Translations under genes and position numbers: made by a program
In this document: piece after piece, positions 23,495 through 31,899 of the stretch
How positions within the stretch are numbered: the first letter of the stretch is position 1
Layout of the letters: each line of letters begins with the position of its first letter
NCBI GenBank assembly: GCA_902788035.1
Contig: CADAIL010000023.1
Coordinates: forward strand, 1 to 38,987
Direction of reading: 5' to 3'
Source: an uncultured Lachnospiraceae bacterium
GTDB lineage: Bacteria > Bacillota > Clostridia > Lachnospirales > Lachnospiraceae
Length of the DNA stretch: 38,987 nt
The notes under the pieces: generated by a model
The model's database searches: none
Seen by the model: the letters and a program-made list of their open reading frames with translations, nothing else
Told to the model about the DNA's origin: nothing

Positions 23495-24463
23495 ATGGAA
23501 TGGATGAAATATACCATTAATACGACAGAAGAAGCCGAAGATCTTGTCTGCTCCATGCTAAATGACTTCGGCATCATGAACGTTGAGATTGAAGATAAAG
23601 CCCCCGTTTCTCCTGATGAGAACGGAGGCTATTTTGGCGATGTGGTTCCGGATCTCGGTTTCGATGATCACACAGCCAAGGTGTCGTTTTATCAGGAAAT
23701 TCCCGAGGATGATCCCGAGTTCGATGAGGATGAGATCCTGAGGAAGGTCGGAAGGGGACTTCTTGACCTTCAGAACATGGGTGTGAGGATCGGTAGTGCC
23801 CAGATCGACATTTCTACCACCGCCCAGGAGGACTGGGCCAACAACTGGAAGCAGTATTTCCACCAGTTCATGGTAGATGACATCCTGATCATTCCTTCAT
23901 GGGAGGACGCGGAGCCGGAACATGAGGCATCCATGGTGCTTCGCATCGATCCGGGCATTGCGTTCGGGACGGGCAAGCATGAGTCCACTCAGCTTGCTAT
24001 TCGCGGGCTTCGCAAGTACCTGAAGGACGGAATGCGCGTTCTGGATATCGGAACGGGCAGCGGAATCCTGGGTATTATCGCGCTTAAGAGCGGGGCCTCG
24101 TACGTACTCGGGACGGATCTCGACGTGAACACTCTGGAAGCCATCGCTGAGAATATAGAGAAGAATGAGGTGGATCCGGAGTCATTTACATATGTGATCG
24201 GAAACATACAGGACGATCCGGCCATCCAGGAGTACGCGGGAGGTGATTATGATATAGTTGTTGCCAATATCATCGCCGAAATTCTCGCCGGCATTACCCC
24301 GGTTGTGCCAAACCATCTGAAGAAGGGCGGCATGTATATCACGTCGGGCATTCTGATCACGCACGCGCAGGTCGTCCGCGATGCCATGGCGGCGGCAGGC
24401 CTTACGATCATTGAGGAAAATGAGATGGGCGAGTGGGAGAGTATCGTTGCCCGTCTGGATTAA
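23495..24463 (+). CDS. prmA: Ribosomal protein L11 methyltransferase
   Basis: SAM-dependent enzyme that methylates ribosomal protein L11. It is 322 residues. The N-terminal substrate-recognition domain is followed by the class I methyltransferase fold: GIAFGTGKHESTQLAIRGL, motif I VLDIGTGSGILGIIALKSGA, acidic motif II GTDLD and the post-motif DIVVANIIAEILAGI. The gene follows dnaJ by 18 bases; dnaJ-prmA-rsmE is a familiar order in Firmicutes. AGAGG precedes the ATG. Confidence 0.97.
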   Translation: MEWMKYTINTTEEAEDLVCSMLNDFGIMNVEIEDKAPVSPDENGGYFGDVVPDLGFDDHTAKVSFYQEIPEDDPEFDEDEILRKVGRGLLDLQNMGVRIGSAQIDISTTAQEDWANNWKQYFHQFMVDDILIIPSWEDAEPEHEASMVLRIDPGIAFGTGKHESTQLAIRGLRKYLKDGMRVLDIGTGSGILGIIALKSGASYVLGTDLDVNTLEAIAENIEKNEVDPESFTYVIGNIQDDPAIQEYAGGDYDIVVANIIAEILAGITPVVPNHLKKGGMYITSGILITHAQVVRDAMAAAGLTIIEENEMGEWESIVARLD

Positions 24464-24475
24464 AGAGAGACTTAT

Positions 24476-25216
24476 ATGTTCAGATTTTTCGTTGACGAGT
24501 CGCAGGTGAGCGGTAAGGAGCTCACGATCAGCGGCGGTGACGTCAATCATATAAAAAACGTGCTGAGAATGAAGCCCCTTGACGAGGTCGAGGCGGTCCT
24601 GCCGGACGGCCGGATCGCGACCTGCAGTCTCAGAGAGCTCACGGATGATGAGATCATCGCGGATGTTCTGTTCGTGGAGGAGTCCGGGGTCGAACTCGGG
24701 AATAAGATTACCCTCTACATGGGGCTGCCAAAATTCGACAAGATGGAGCTCGTGATCCAGAAGGCGGTGGAACTCGGGGTTTATCGCATTGTGCCCGTCA
24801 GCATGAAGCGCACGGTCGTGAAGTTCGACCCCAAGAAAGCGAAGGCCAAGGTTGCAAGGTGGCAGGCGATCGCGGAGGCTGCGTCCAAGCAGAGCAAGAG
24901 GGCAATCATACCGGAAGTCGGTCAGGTGGTCTCTTTCAAGGATGCTCTCGCGGAAGCAAGAGGTCTTGACCATATCCTGGTGCCCTATGAGTGCGCAGAG
25001 GATATAACAAGGACAAGAGAGATTATATACGGAATAGGAGAAGGGGAATCTGTGGCTGTCTTCATCGGGCCTGAAGGGGGAATCGATGAGAAGGAAATCG
25101 AGGCTGCAGCGGACGCGGGTGCCAAAATGATTACCCTGGGCAGAAGGATCCTCCGCACTGAGACGGCGGCTATCAGTACGCTGGCTATTCTTATGTTCAT
25201 GTTTGAAACTCCGTGA
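24476..25216 (+). CDS. rsmE: 16S rRNA m3U1498 methyltransferase
   Basis: SPOUT-class methyltransferase modifying U1498 of 16S rRNA. It is 246 residues. The N-terminal PUA-like domain reads MFRFFVDE and GGDVNHIKNVLRMKPLDEV. The knotted SAM-binding region includes FIGPEGGIDEKEIEAAADAG and LGRRILRTETAAI, both signatures of RsmE. It starts 12 bases after prmA and is probably in the same transcript. AGAGAG precedes the ATG. Confidence 0.97.
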   Translation: MFRFFVDESQVSGKELTISGGDVNHIKNVLRMKPLDEVEAVLPDGRIATCSLRELTDDEIIADVLFVEESGVELGNKITLYMGLPKFDKMELVIQKAVELGVYRIVPVSMKRTVVKFDPKKAKAKVARWQAIAEAASKQSKRAIIPEVGQVVSFKDALAEARGLDHILVPYECAEDITRTREIIYGIGEGESVAVFIGPEGGIDEKEIEAAADAGAKMITLGRRILRTETAAISTLAILMFMFETP

Positions 25217-25333
25217 GGTCAGAACATCGTGCAGCTCAGCGGTATGGCATGTGATCCTCCGGGAGTCAGGTTCGGTGAGGGATTTTTATCCTCCGCTGAG
25301 TTAAAGATTGTCTCACCTAAGGAGCTGCATTTG

Positions 25334-25342
25334 TGCTATGAT
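25334..25342 (+). promoter_or_regulatory. Extended -10 promoter
   Basis: TGCTATGAT has the TGnTATAAT form of an extended -10 element, 33 bases before the next ATG. No clear -35 is seen. Confidence 0.5.
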
Positions 25343-25374
25343 ATAGGTGATTTCTGAGAAAGGAAATAAGAACC

Positions 25375-25995
25375 ATGAAGCTTACAATCCAGAAAATTCT
25401 TATCTGCGCACTTTCACTGATACTCAGCATTGCCGCCTGTGTATGCGGTATGTATATGACGATTCTCGCGAATATGCTGATGAGGTACAGGATACTTTTC
25501 TGCCTGTTCTTTATTCTCAATCCGGTCCTTGTGATCTTTATGATCAGGTTCATGTTTAAAAAGCCTGTTCCTAAGGAGGTGACGGAGGGCGCGGCCGAGC
25601 CGGAAAAGAAGAAAAAGTGGGGATTCTCCAGGAAGGAAGAGTCAGTACCTGCCGAGCCGGAGTATACACAGGATGAAGAACCGGATACGTCTGCGGTATC
25701 TTATTCAAACGGTACGTATGCAGAAGGTACATATTCAGACAGTGTCCATTCAGACAGCAATTACGGCGCTGCCGGCTATACTGCCCCTTCCGCCGCAGAG
25801 AGCGTGGATGAAACTGTTTCCGTGCAGGAAAGTCCTGAGGTGCATTTCGGTACTTCTTCATTTGCAGGTGAGCTTGATGATGACATAGATTTATCCGGCT
25901 CAGTCACTGAGAAGACGACCGGTTCTGTGACAGAGGATTCTGTCGCAAAATTTAAGAAAATCAGTCTCAAGAGAAAGAAGCGCGCGGATGAATGA
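25375..25995 (+). CDS. Small two-helix membrane protein with acidic tail
   Basis: A 206-residue protein with two N-terminal transmembrane helices (about residues 7-30, ILICALSLILSIAACVCGMY, and 39-60, RILFCLFFILNPVLVIFMI). A basic segment KKKKWGFSRKE follows, then a long Ser/Tyr/Glu/Thr-rich, low-complexity cytoplasmic tail ending in KKISLKRKKRADE. AAAGGAAAT precedes the ATG. No family recognised; the layout resembles small envelope or division-associated proteins, but there is no specific evidence. Confidence 0.75.
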   Translation: MKLTIQKILICALSLILSIAACVCGMYMTILANMLMRYRILFCLFFILNPVLVIFMIRFMFKKPVPKEVTEGAAEPEKKKKWGFSRKEESVPAEPEYTQDEEPDTSAVSYSNGTYAEGTYSDSVHSDSNYGAAGYTAPSAAESVDETVSVQESPEVHFGTSSFAGELDDDIDLSGSVTEKTTGSVTEDSVAKFKKISLKRKKRADE

Positions 25996-26114
25996 TACGC
26001 ACACGGCCTTTTGGCTTGTAGAGGCGGAGGTATCTCCGACTTAGATATATAGCTGCTGCATAAAAGAGCCGCATGAAGCGGGGGGCTTTACCAGGTGGAG
26101 CACTCATTGCTGCG

Positions 26115-26137
26115 GCTGCTTTGTGCGGCAGCTTTTT
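26115..26137 (+). terminator. Weak terminator-like hairpin before truA
   Basis: GCTGC (26115-26119) pairs with GCAGC (26128-26132), followed by five T (26133-26137). The stem is short. It probably ends the transcript of the two-helix membrane protein. Confidence 0.45.
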
Positions 26138-26281
26138 GCTGTTTAGCGGATGGCATTGAACTGGATTTAGGGCAGTTGCCTCGCGACAAGGAAATCCCGA
26201 ATTATGATTATCCGGTTCGCGCAGCGGAACCGATAATATTGGGCATGGGAAGCTCTGTGTGGAGAAGTATGGAGGTCTAGG

Positions 26282-27028
26282 ATGAAGAATTATCGGATGC
26301 TCGTGCAGTATGACGGGACCCGCTACAACGGGTGGCAGAAGCAGGGAGATACGGACAATACGATACAGGAGAAGCTGGAGACTATTCTGTGCAGGATGAC
26401 AGGCACGGATGCAGTCGATGTACATGGGGCAGGCCGTACGGATGCAGGCGTGCATGCCAAAGGACAGGTAGCTCAGTTCCGCATTGACACCGAGCTGTCG
26501 ACCGGTGAAATCCGCGACTATCTGAACACATATCTCCCGGATGACATCGGTGTTCTCTCTGTCGATATCGCTGCACCGCGCTTTCACAGCCGCTTCAACG
26601 CGACCCAGAAGACCTACCTGTACCGGATCGGCAAGGATAAGTCCTATCATGTATTTGACCGCAAGTATATCTATGAGTATCGCGGTGCACCGCTGGATGT
26701 CGCTGCCATGAAGATGGCGACGATACAGCTTCGCGGTGAGCATGATTTCAAGAGCTTCTGCGGGAATCCCCGCATGAGAAAGTCTACTGTCCGCAAACTC
26801 TTCGCTATTCACATCCGTGAGAATGAGCATGAAATTGATATTGAATTTATTGGCGAGGGCTTCCTGCAGTATATGGTCAGGATCCTTGTCGGGACTCTGA
26901 TCGAGGTCGGTGAAGGGAGGAGAGATCCCCGCTCCATGGACGCCCTGCTCGAGGCTCGTGACCGCAAGCTTGCGGGACCCACCGCTCCTGCCTGCGGGCT
27001 GACGCTGATGGAGGTCCGCTATAACTGA
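26282..27028 (+). CDS. truA: tRNA pseudouridine38-40 synthase
   Basis: Forms pseudouridine at positions 38-40 of the tRNA anticodon arm. It is 248 residues, normal length. The catalytic aspartate is Asp54 in GAGRTDAGVHAKGQV. Other family segments are YDGTRYNGWQKQ, FHSRFNATQKTYLYRI and GEGFLQYMVRILVGTLIEVG. GGAGG lies just before the ATG at 26282. Confidence 0.98.
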   Translation: MKNYRMLVQYDGTRYNGWQKQGDTDNTIQEKLETILCRMTGTDAVDVHGAGRTDAGVHAKGQVAQFRIDTELSTGEIRDYLNTYLPDDIGVLSVDIAAPRFHSRFNATQKTYLYRIGKDKSYHVFDRKYIYEYRGAPLDVAAMKMATIQLRGEHDFKSFCGNPRMRKSTVRKLFAIHIRENEHEIDIEFIGEGFLQYMVRILVGTLIEVGEGRRDPRSMDALLEARDRKLAGPTAPACGLTLMEVRYN

Positions 27029-27073
27029 ACTTGAGAAGTTTTTAAAAAAACACTAAACACCACCCGGCCTGTG

Positions 27074-27082
27074 TGGTATAAT
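27074..27082 (+). promoter_or_regulatory. Extended -10 promoter of desulfurase-thiI operon
   Basis: TGGTATAAT is a perfect extended -10 element, 45 bases before the GTG start. No good -35 at 17 bases, as is usual with extended -10 promoters. Confidence 0.75.
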
Positions 27083-27127
27083 GTCTCGCAGTTTGCCAAT
27101 GACTTATGAAACGGAAAGGAACAATCC

Positions 27128-28285
27128 GTGAGAGATATCTATTTTGATAATTCATCTACAACTGTCGTCTCAAAGAAGGCGGCGGAAATCGTCATGCACG
27201 TGATGACCTGTGACTACGGCAACCCGTCGTCCCTCCACCAGAAGGGTGTCGACGCCGAGAAGTATATAAAGAACGCAAAGAAGCAGATCGCGAAGACTCT
27301 GAAAGTTTCGGACAACGAGATCTACTTCACATCCGGCGGGACGGAGTCGAATAACTGGGCGCTGATCGGCGGCGCGCGGGCCAACCGCCGTGCCGGAAAT
27401 AAGATCCTCACAACCCCGATGGAGCACCCGGCAGTGTCAGAACCGCTGAAAATGCTCGCTTCCGAAGGCTTTGAGATCGTGACTATTCCTGTTGACAGCC
27501 GGGGGAGGCTCGATATTCAGGTGCTTGAAAATGAGATGACGGAGGATGTCATCCTGATCTCCATGATGTACGTCAATAATGAGATCGGAGCGGTGACACC
27601 GGTCGCGGAAATCGGCAGATTGAAGAAGATCAAATGCCCTAAAGCCCTCTACCATGTCGATGCTATCCAGGCTTACGGAAAGTATGTAATCTATCCGCGG
27701 GAACTCGGAATCGACCTGCTCTCAGTCAGCGGGCACAAGCTGCACGGACCCAAGGGAACCGGCTTCCTGTATAAAGCGGATTCCGCTAAGCTACTGCCGC
27801 TCATCTACGGCGGCGGACAGCAGAGTGCTCTGCGAAGCGGGACGGAGAATGTTCCGGGAATCGCCGGTCTCGGCGTCGCGGCAGAGGAAGCATATACAGA
27901 TTTCGATGCCAAGATTGCTCACATGAGAGCGCTCCGAGACAGAATGATCGCGGGACTCAGTGAGATCGACAATGTAATTGTTCACGGCATGCCGGGCGAT
28001 GAGGGTGCACCGCACATTGTCAATGCGGCTTTTATCGGTGTAGGTGCGGAAGTCCTTCAGCATACGCTGGAAAATCAGGGAATCTACGTCTCTGCCGGTT
28101 CCGCCTGCTCATCACACAAGAGAGCAGGCTCACCGACCCTCACAGCCATCGATGCTCCGAGGGAGGAGATGGAGTCTTCGGTGAGGTTTTCATTTGCAGA
28201 AAACAACACGGAAGATGAAGTCGATGAGGCGCTGGCATATCTTAAGCAGATGCTGCCGATGTTGAGAAGGTACAGAAGAAAGTAA
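27128..28285 (+). CDS. NifS/IscS-like cysteine desulfurase (NifZ-type partner of ThiI)
   Basis: PLP enzyme that takes sulfur from cysteine as a protein persulfide. It is 385 residues. His100 in MEHPAV stacks on PLP, Lys204 in SVSGHKLHGPKG binds PLP, and Cys327 in VSAGSACSSHKRAGSPTL is the catalytic cysteine. The GTG start at 27128 has AAGGA before it and gives a normal N-terminus (RDIYFDNSSTT). It lies 41 bases before thiI, as does the dedicated NifZ desulfurase in Bacillus, so its sulfur probably goes to ThiI for 4-thiouridine. Confidence 0.94.
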   Translation: MRDIYFDNSSTTVVSKKAAEIVMHVMTCDYGNPSSLHQKGVDAEKYIKNAKKQIAKTLKVSDNEIYFTSGGTESNNWALIGGARANRRAGNKILTTPMEHPAVSEPLKMLASEGFEIVTIPVDSRGRLDIQVLENEMTEDVILISMMYVNNEIGAVTPVAEIGRLKKIKCPKALYHVDAIQAYGKYVIYPRELGIDLLSVSGHKLHGPKGTGFLYKADSAKLLPLIYGGGQQSALRSGTENVPGIAGLGVAAEEAYTDFDAKIAHMRALRDRMIAGLSEIDNVIVHGMPGDEGAPHIVNAAFIGVGAEVLQHTLENQGIYVSAGSACSSHKRAGSPTLTAIDAPREEMESSVRFSFAENNTEDEVDEALAYLKQMLPMLRRYRRK

Positions 28286-28326
28286 CGAAAAAGGCAGCGG
28301 AGTCCTGCCTGCTTAGAGGAGTAATT

Positions 28327-29505
28327 ATGTACAATTCATTTATGATCAAATACGGCGAGATCGGCATCAAAGGCGACAACCGCCACCTGTTTGAAGATGC
28401 GCTCGCGAAGAGGATCCGCACACTGCTGAAGAGGATCGACGGCGAGTTCGAAGTGACGAAGATCCGCGGAAGAATTTATGTCAACTGCGGCGGTGACTGG
28501 AATTATGATGAGACAATTGACGTGCTGCGGCATGTGTTCGGCGTCGTCGGTATCTGCCCCGTCGTGATCTATGAGAAGGATGGCGTGGAGAAAATGAAGG
28601 CTGACATGATCCAGTATGTCCGCGAGGAGCATCCGAACTGCACACAGACATTCAAGGTCAAAGCCCGCCGTGTCGACAAGGAGTTCCCGCTCACCTCCAT
28701 GGAGGTGGCAGCGGAGCTCGGCGAGGCTATTCTCGAGAATTTCCCGGACATGAAGGTCGATGTTCATGATCCCGAGATTCTTTTCGACGTGGAGATCCGC
28801 GACGAGGTATATATTTATTCGAAGGTGATCCCGGGACCGGGCGGTATGCCGATCGGCACAGCCGGACGCGCGATGCTCCTTCTCTCCGGCGGAATCGATT
28901 CCCCGGTCGCCGGCTGGATGGTCGCAAAGCGCGGCGTTACGATCGACGCGACATATTTCCACGCACCGCCCTACACATCTGAGAGAGCAAAGCAGAAAGT
29001 CGTGGACCTCGCGAAGATCGTGGCTAAGTACACCGGACCGATCAGGCTGCATATCGTCAATTTCACAGATATTCAGCTGTACATTTATGACCAGTGCCCG
29101 CATGAAGAGCTCACAATTATCATGCGCCGCTATATGATGCGGATCGCGGAACACTTCGCAAAGGAGGAGGGAGACCTCGGTCTTATCACCGGCGAGAGCA
29201 TCGGTCAGGTCGCAAGTCAGACTATGCAGTCGCTGCGCTGCACGGACGCTGTCTGTGAGCTTCCGGTCTACAGACCGCTGATCGGATTCGACAAGAACGA
29301 TATCACCGCGATTGCGCGCGAGATCGGTACTTACGACACGTCAATTCTTCCGTACGAGGACTGCTGCACGATCTTCGTAGCTAAGCATCCGGTCACGAAG
29401 CCGATCATCGAGATCATCGAGCGCAATGAGCGAAAGCTCAACGAGAAGATCGATGAGCTGGTCAAAGAGGCAATTGATACGGCTGAGGTCGTGATCGCAA
29501 AATAA
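28327..29505 (+). CDS. thiI: tRNA 4-thiouridine synthase ThiI, no rhodanese domain
   Basis: Activates U8 of tRNA with ATP and inserts sulfur. It is 392 residues. The N-terminal ferredoxin-like and THUMP domains cover about residues 1-165 (THUMP: TFKVKARRVDKEFPLTSMEV), followed by the PP-loop ATP site SGGIDS at 187-192 (LLLSGGIDSPVAGWMVAKRG). The segment ILPYEDCCTIFVAKHPVTKP is near the C-terminus. The C-terminal rhodanese domain of the E. coli enzyme is absent, as in Bacillus, where a nearby desulfurase supplies sulfur. GAGGAG precedes the ATG. Confidence 0.97.
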   Translation: MYNSFMIKYGEIGIKGDNRHLFEDALAKRIRTLLKRIDGEFEVTKIRGRIYVNCGGDWNYDETIDVLRHVFGVVGICPVVIYEKDGVEKMKADMIQYVREEHPNCTQTFKVKARRVDKEFPLTSMEVAAELGEAILENFPDMKVDVHDPEILFDVEIRDEVYIYSKVIPGPGGMPIGTAGRAMLLLSGGIDSPVAGWMVAKRGVTIDATYFHAPPYTSERAKQKVVDLAKIVAKYTGPIRLHIVNFTDIQLYIYDQCPHEELTIIMRRYMMRIAEHFAKEEGDLGLITGESIGQVASQTMQSLRCTDAVCELPVYRPLIGFDKNDITAIAREIGTYDTSILPYEDCCTIFVAKHPVTKPIIEIIERNERKLNEKIDELVKEAIDTAEVVIAK

Positions 29506-29518
29506 TATGAAAATCAGG

Positions 29519-29560
29519 AGGACCCTTTCCGGCATGATCACCGGGGCGGGTCCTTATTTT
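29519..29560 (+). terminator. Terminator after thiI
   Basis: AGGACCC (29519-29525) pairs with GGGTCCT (29548-29554), with an inner CCGG/CCGG pair, followed by TATTTTG. Confidence 0.8.
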
Positions 29561-29764
29561 GTGCAGGGGTGGTTTTGGGCTGTTGCATTCGACAGTCCCT
29601 TTTCTACCTTTTTTTGATTGTAGAAAGGACGTATCTGGTGTATTATCTTAGTGAGAGATGCCCTCTGCCATCCGGGTGGTTGGCGCTCAGTTTCGTCTCA
29701 GAGATTGAAACCTGCGGGTCTTTGAATCGCGGGATCTCGATACAGGAAAGGGACTTGATCAGGT

Positions 29765-30991
29765 ATGAAGCAAAAAGGTGTGTGGACTCCCGGCAAAGCA
29801 GCCGCCCTGATTATACTGGCGGCCTGCCTGTGCATTGCGGGTTTCTTCGGATACAGACACTTAAGAAACGCGGCAGTCACCGATGACGGCGAGGAGGTCT
29901 ATGTCACTTCGGTCGCCTATCTCACTGGTGCAAATGTCAGCGGCACCGTTAACAGATTTGCAGGCGTAGTGGAATCACAGGAGACATGGTCTGTTGACCC
30001 GAATTCTGAATTTAAAGTCGCCGCGGTGCTTGTCACCGTCGGGCAGGAAGTCAGTGAAGGACAGGCGCTGTTCACTTATGATGTCAATGCATTCCAGGAC
30101 CAGCTTGCCAAAGCTCAGATCGAGCTCGAGAGATTAAATGCCGAGCGGAACGCGCTTGACGACACTATAGCCGCGCTGGCTAAACAGCAGAAAAAGGCTG
30201 ATAAAGACCAGCAGGCCAATTTCACGATCCAGATCAAACAGCAGGAACTCGAACGAAAGCAGAAAGAGTACGACATTACTGTGAAGCGCTCTGAAATCGA
30301 GAAGATACAGGATAACATAAACAACGCGACAGTATACAGCAAAATCTCAGGTGTCGTTCAGTCGATCAACGAGAGCGGCTCGTCTGACATGCAGACCGGC
30401 ACTGACAATAGTTTTATCAAGATCATGAAGACGGGCGATCTTCGCGTGAAGGGTACTGTCAATGAGCAGAATATAGGCCAGATCTATGAAGGCCTTCCGG
30501 TGATCGTCCACAGCCGCGTAGATGAGAGTCTCACATGGAGCGGCACGGTTACGAAAATCGACAGGGAGAACACTCAGAGCAATCCCTATGCGAGTATGTT
30601 CGGCGGAGAAGGAACCTCCGGATCGAATTATCCCTTCTATGTAGAACTTAGCGGCAGCGATGGCCTCATGATGGGACAGCACGTATATCTTGAGCCCGAC
30701 CTGGGTCAGAATGATGCGGAAGCCCATCAGGGAATCTGGCTCGACTCCTACTATATTGATGAGACGACGGATCCGTTCGTCTGGGCCGATGACGGCGGAA
30801 AACTCGTAAAGAAGCCGGTCACACTCGGCGAGAGGGATGATGAGCTCGGCAAAGTGCAGATACTTGACGGTCTTACGGAATCGGATCTGATCGCATTTCC
30901 AGAGGATACGCTGCACGAGGGCATGACCACTCTGGATTCAGCATACATGACCGAGGAAGAGACTGCGGAGAATGAGGAAGAGCTGGCATAA
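29765..30991 (+). CDS. HlyD/MacA-like efflux adaptor protein
   Basis: Membrane-anchored adaptor for an ABC export system. It is 408 residues. It has one N-terminal hydrophobic anchor (AAALIILAACLCIAGFFGY, residues 12-30), a lipoyl-like half motif (AAVLVTVGQEVSEGQALFTY), a long coiled coil (LAKAQIELERLNAERNALDD to about residue 185), the second lipoyl half (KISGVVQSINESG) and a beta-barrel region (VNEQNIGQIYEGLPVIVHS). It is the first of four tightly linked genes. The ribosome site is weak (AGGAAAGGG, long spacing), so the start is less certain. Confidence 0.9.
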   Translation: MKQKGVWTPGKAAALIILAACLCIAGFFGYRHLRNAAVTDDGEEVYVTSVAYLTGANVSGTVNRFAGVVESQETWSVDPNSEFKVAAVLVTVGQEVSEGQALFTYDVNAFQDQLAKAQIELERLNAERNALDDTIAALAKQQKKADKDQQANFTIQIKQQELERKQKEYDITVKRSEIEKIQDNINNATVYSKISGVVQSINESGSSDMQTGTDNSFIKIMKTGDLRVKGTVNEQNIGQIYEGLPVIVHSRVDESLTWSGTVTKIDRENTQSNPYASMFGGEGTSGSNYPFYVELSGSDGLMMGQHVYLEPDLGQNDAEAHQGIWLDSYYIDETTDPFVWADDGGKLVKKPVTLGERDDELGKVQILDGLTESDLIAFPEDTLHEGMTTLDSAYMTEEETAENEEELA

Positions 30992-31017
30992 CTTCAGGCA
31001 GGATTAAGGACATATTT

Positions 31018-31899
31018 ATGGCAAATGTAATTGAGTGCAGAGGTGTATATAAAAACTATATGTCCGGCAAGATGGAGGTCCCGGTCCTTAAGAATGTGAA
31101 TTTTCTGATGGCCGAGGGTGAGTATACAGCCATCATGGGACCGTCCGGTTCGGGGAAGTCGACGCTGATGAACATCATCGGCTGTCTTGACGTGCCCACG
31201 GAAGGCAAAGTATTGATCGCGGGGCAGGATATAGCCGGCCTCAGTGACAATGAGATGAGCGATCTCCGCCTCTACAAGATCGGGTTCGTGTTCCAGACCT
31301 TTCAGCTTCTCTCACGCCAGTCTGCCCTGTCCAATGTCGAGCTGCCGCTCTCATATGCCCATGTTCCGAGGAAAAAGAGGCGTGAGATGGCGATGGAAGC
31401 CCTGAAGAAGGTCGGGCTAGAGGACCGTGTGAATTTCATGCCATCCCAGCTGTCCGGCGGTCAGAAACAGAGAGTGGCCATTGCGAGGGCGATTGTGAAC
31501 AACCCCAGGATCCTGCTCGCGGACGAGCCGACAGGCGCGCTGGATTCAGCGTCCGGCAAGCAGGTCATGGAGATTTTCCGTCAGCTGAACAGGGAGGGCG
31601 TATCAATACTCATGATTACCCATGACCGCGAGATAGCCTCCCATGCGGACCGTATAGTGGAGATCCGCGACGGGGTGCTGAGTGAAGACCTCGGTGCAGA
31701 AAACCGTGGCGGAGTGCTGAGCGAAGACCTCGGTGCAGAAAAACGCGGCGGAGTGCTGAGCGAAGACCTCGGTGCAGAAAAACGCGGCGGGGTGCTGAGC
31801 GAAGACCTCGGCGCAGAAAACCGAGACGGGGTACTGAGTGAGAATCGTGTCGTGGAAGAAAGGGACTATGATGAGCCGGGCGGAGGTGACGCTGTATGA
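31018..31899 (+). CDS. MacB/LolD-type ABC transporter ATPase with repeat tail
   Basis: ATPase subunit of the export system. It is 293 residues, about 65 longer than usual. Walker A is GPSGSGKST (41-49), Q-loop VFQTFQLL, signature LSGGQKQR (145-152), Walker B ILLADE (165-170) and H-loop MITHD. The usual protein would end soon after RIVEIRDG (213-219). Instead the end carries four near-identical 13-residue repeats (GVLSEDLGAEKRG) and a fifth degenerate copy, encoded by 39-base DNA repeats. The stop overlaps the next ATG by four bases. Confidence 0.96.
   Translation: MANVIECRGVYKNYMSGKMEVPVLKNVNFLMAEGEYTAIMGPSGSGKSTLMNIIGCLDVPTEGKVLIAGQDIAGLSDNEMSDLRLYKIGFVFQTFQLLSRQSALSNVELPLSYAHVPRKKRREMAMEALKKVGLEDRVNFMPSQLSGGQKQRVAIARAIVNNPRILLADEPTGALDSASGKQVMEIFRQLNREGVSILMITHDREIASHADRIVEIRDGVLSEDLGAENRGGVLSEDLGAEKRGGVLSEDLGAEKRGGVLSEDLGAENRDGVLSENRVVEERDYDEPGGGDAV
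31672..31866 (+). repeat. 39-bp tandem repeats encoding 13-residue units
   Basis: Five units of 39 bases in frame at the 3' end of the ATPase gene. Units 1-4 are nearly identical and unit 5 diverges after GVLSEN. The first unit coincides with the natural C-terminus, so the array seems to have grown by duplication of that end. Confidence 0.95.

Noticed and set aside
26095..26280. 61-codon frame just before truA
   Set aside because: It contains a terminator-like hairpin and T run, lacks a convincing domain, and probably reflects chance.
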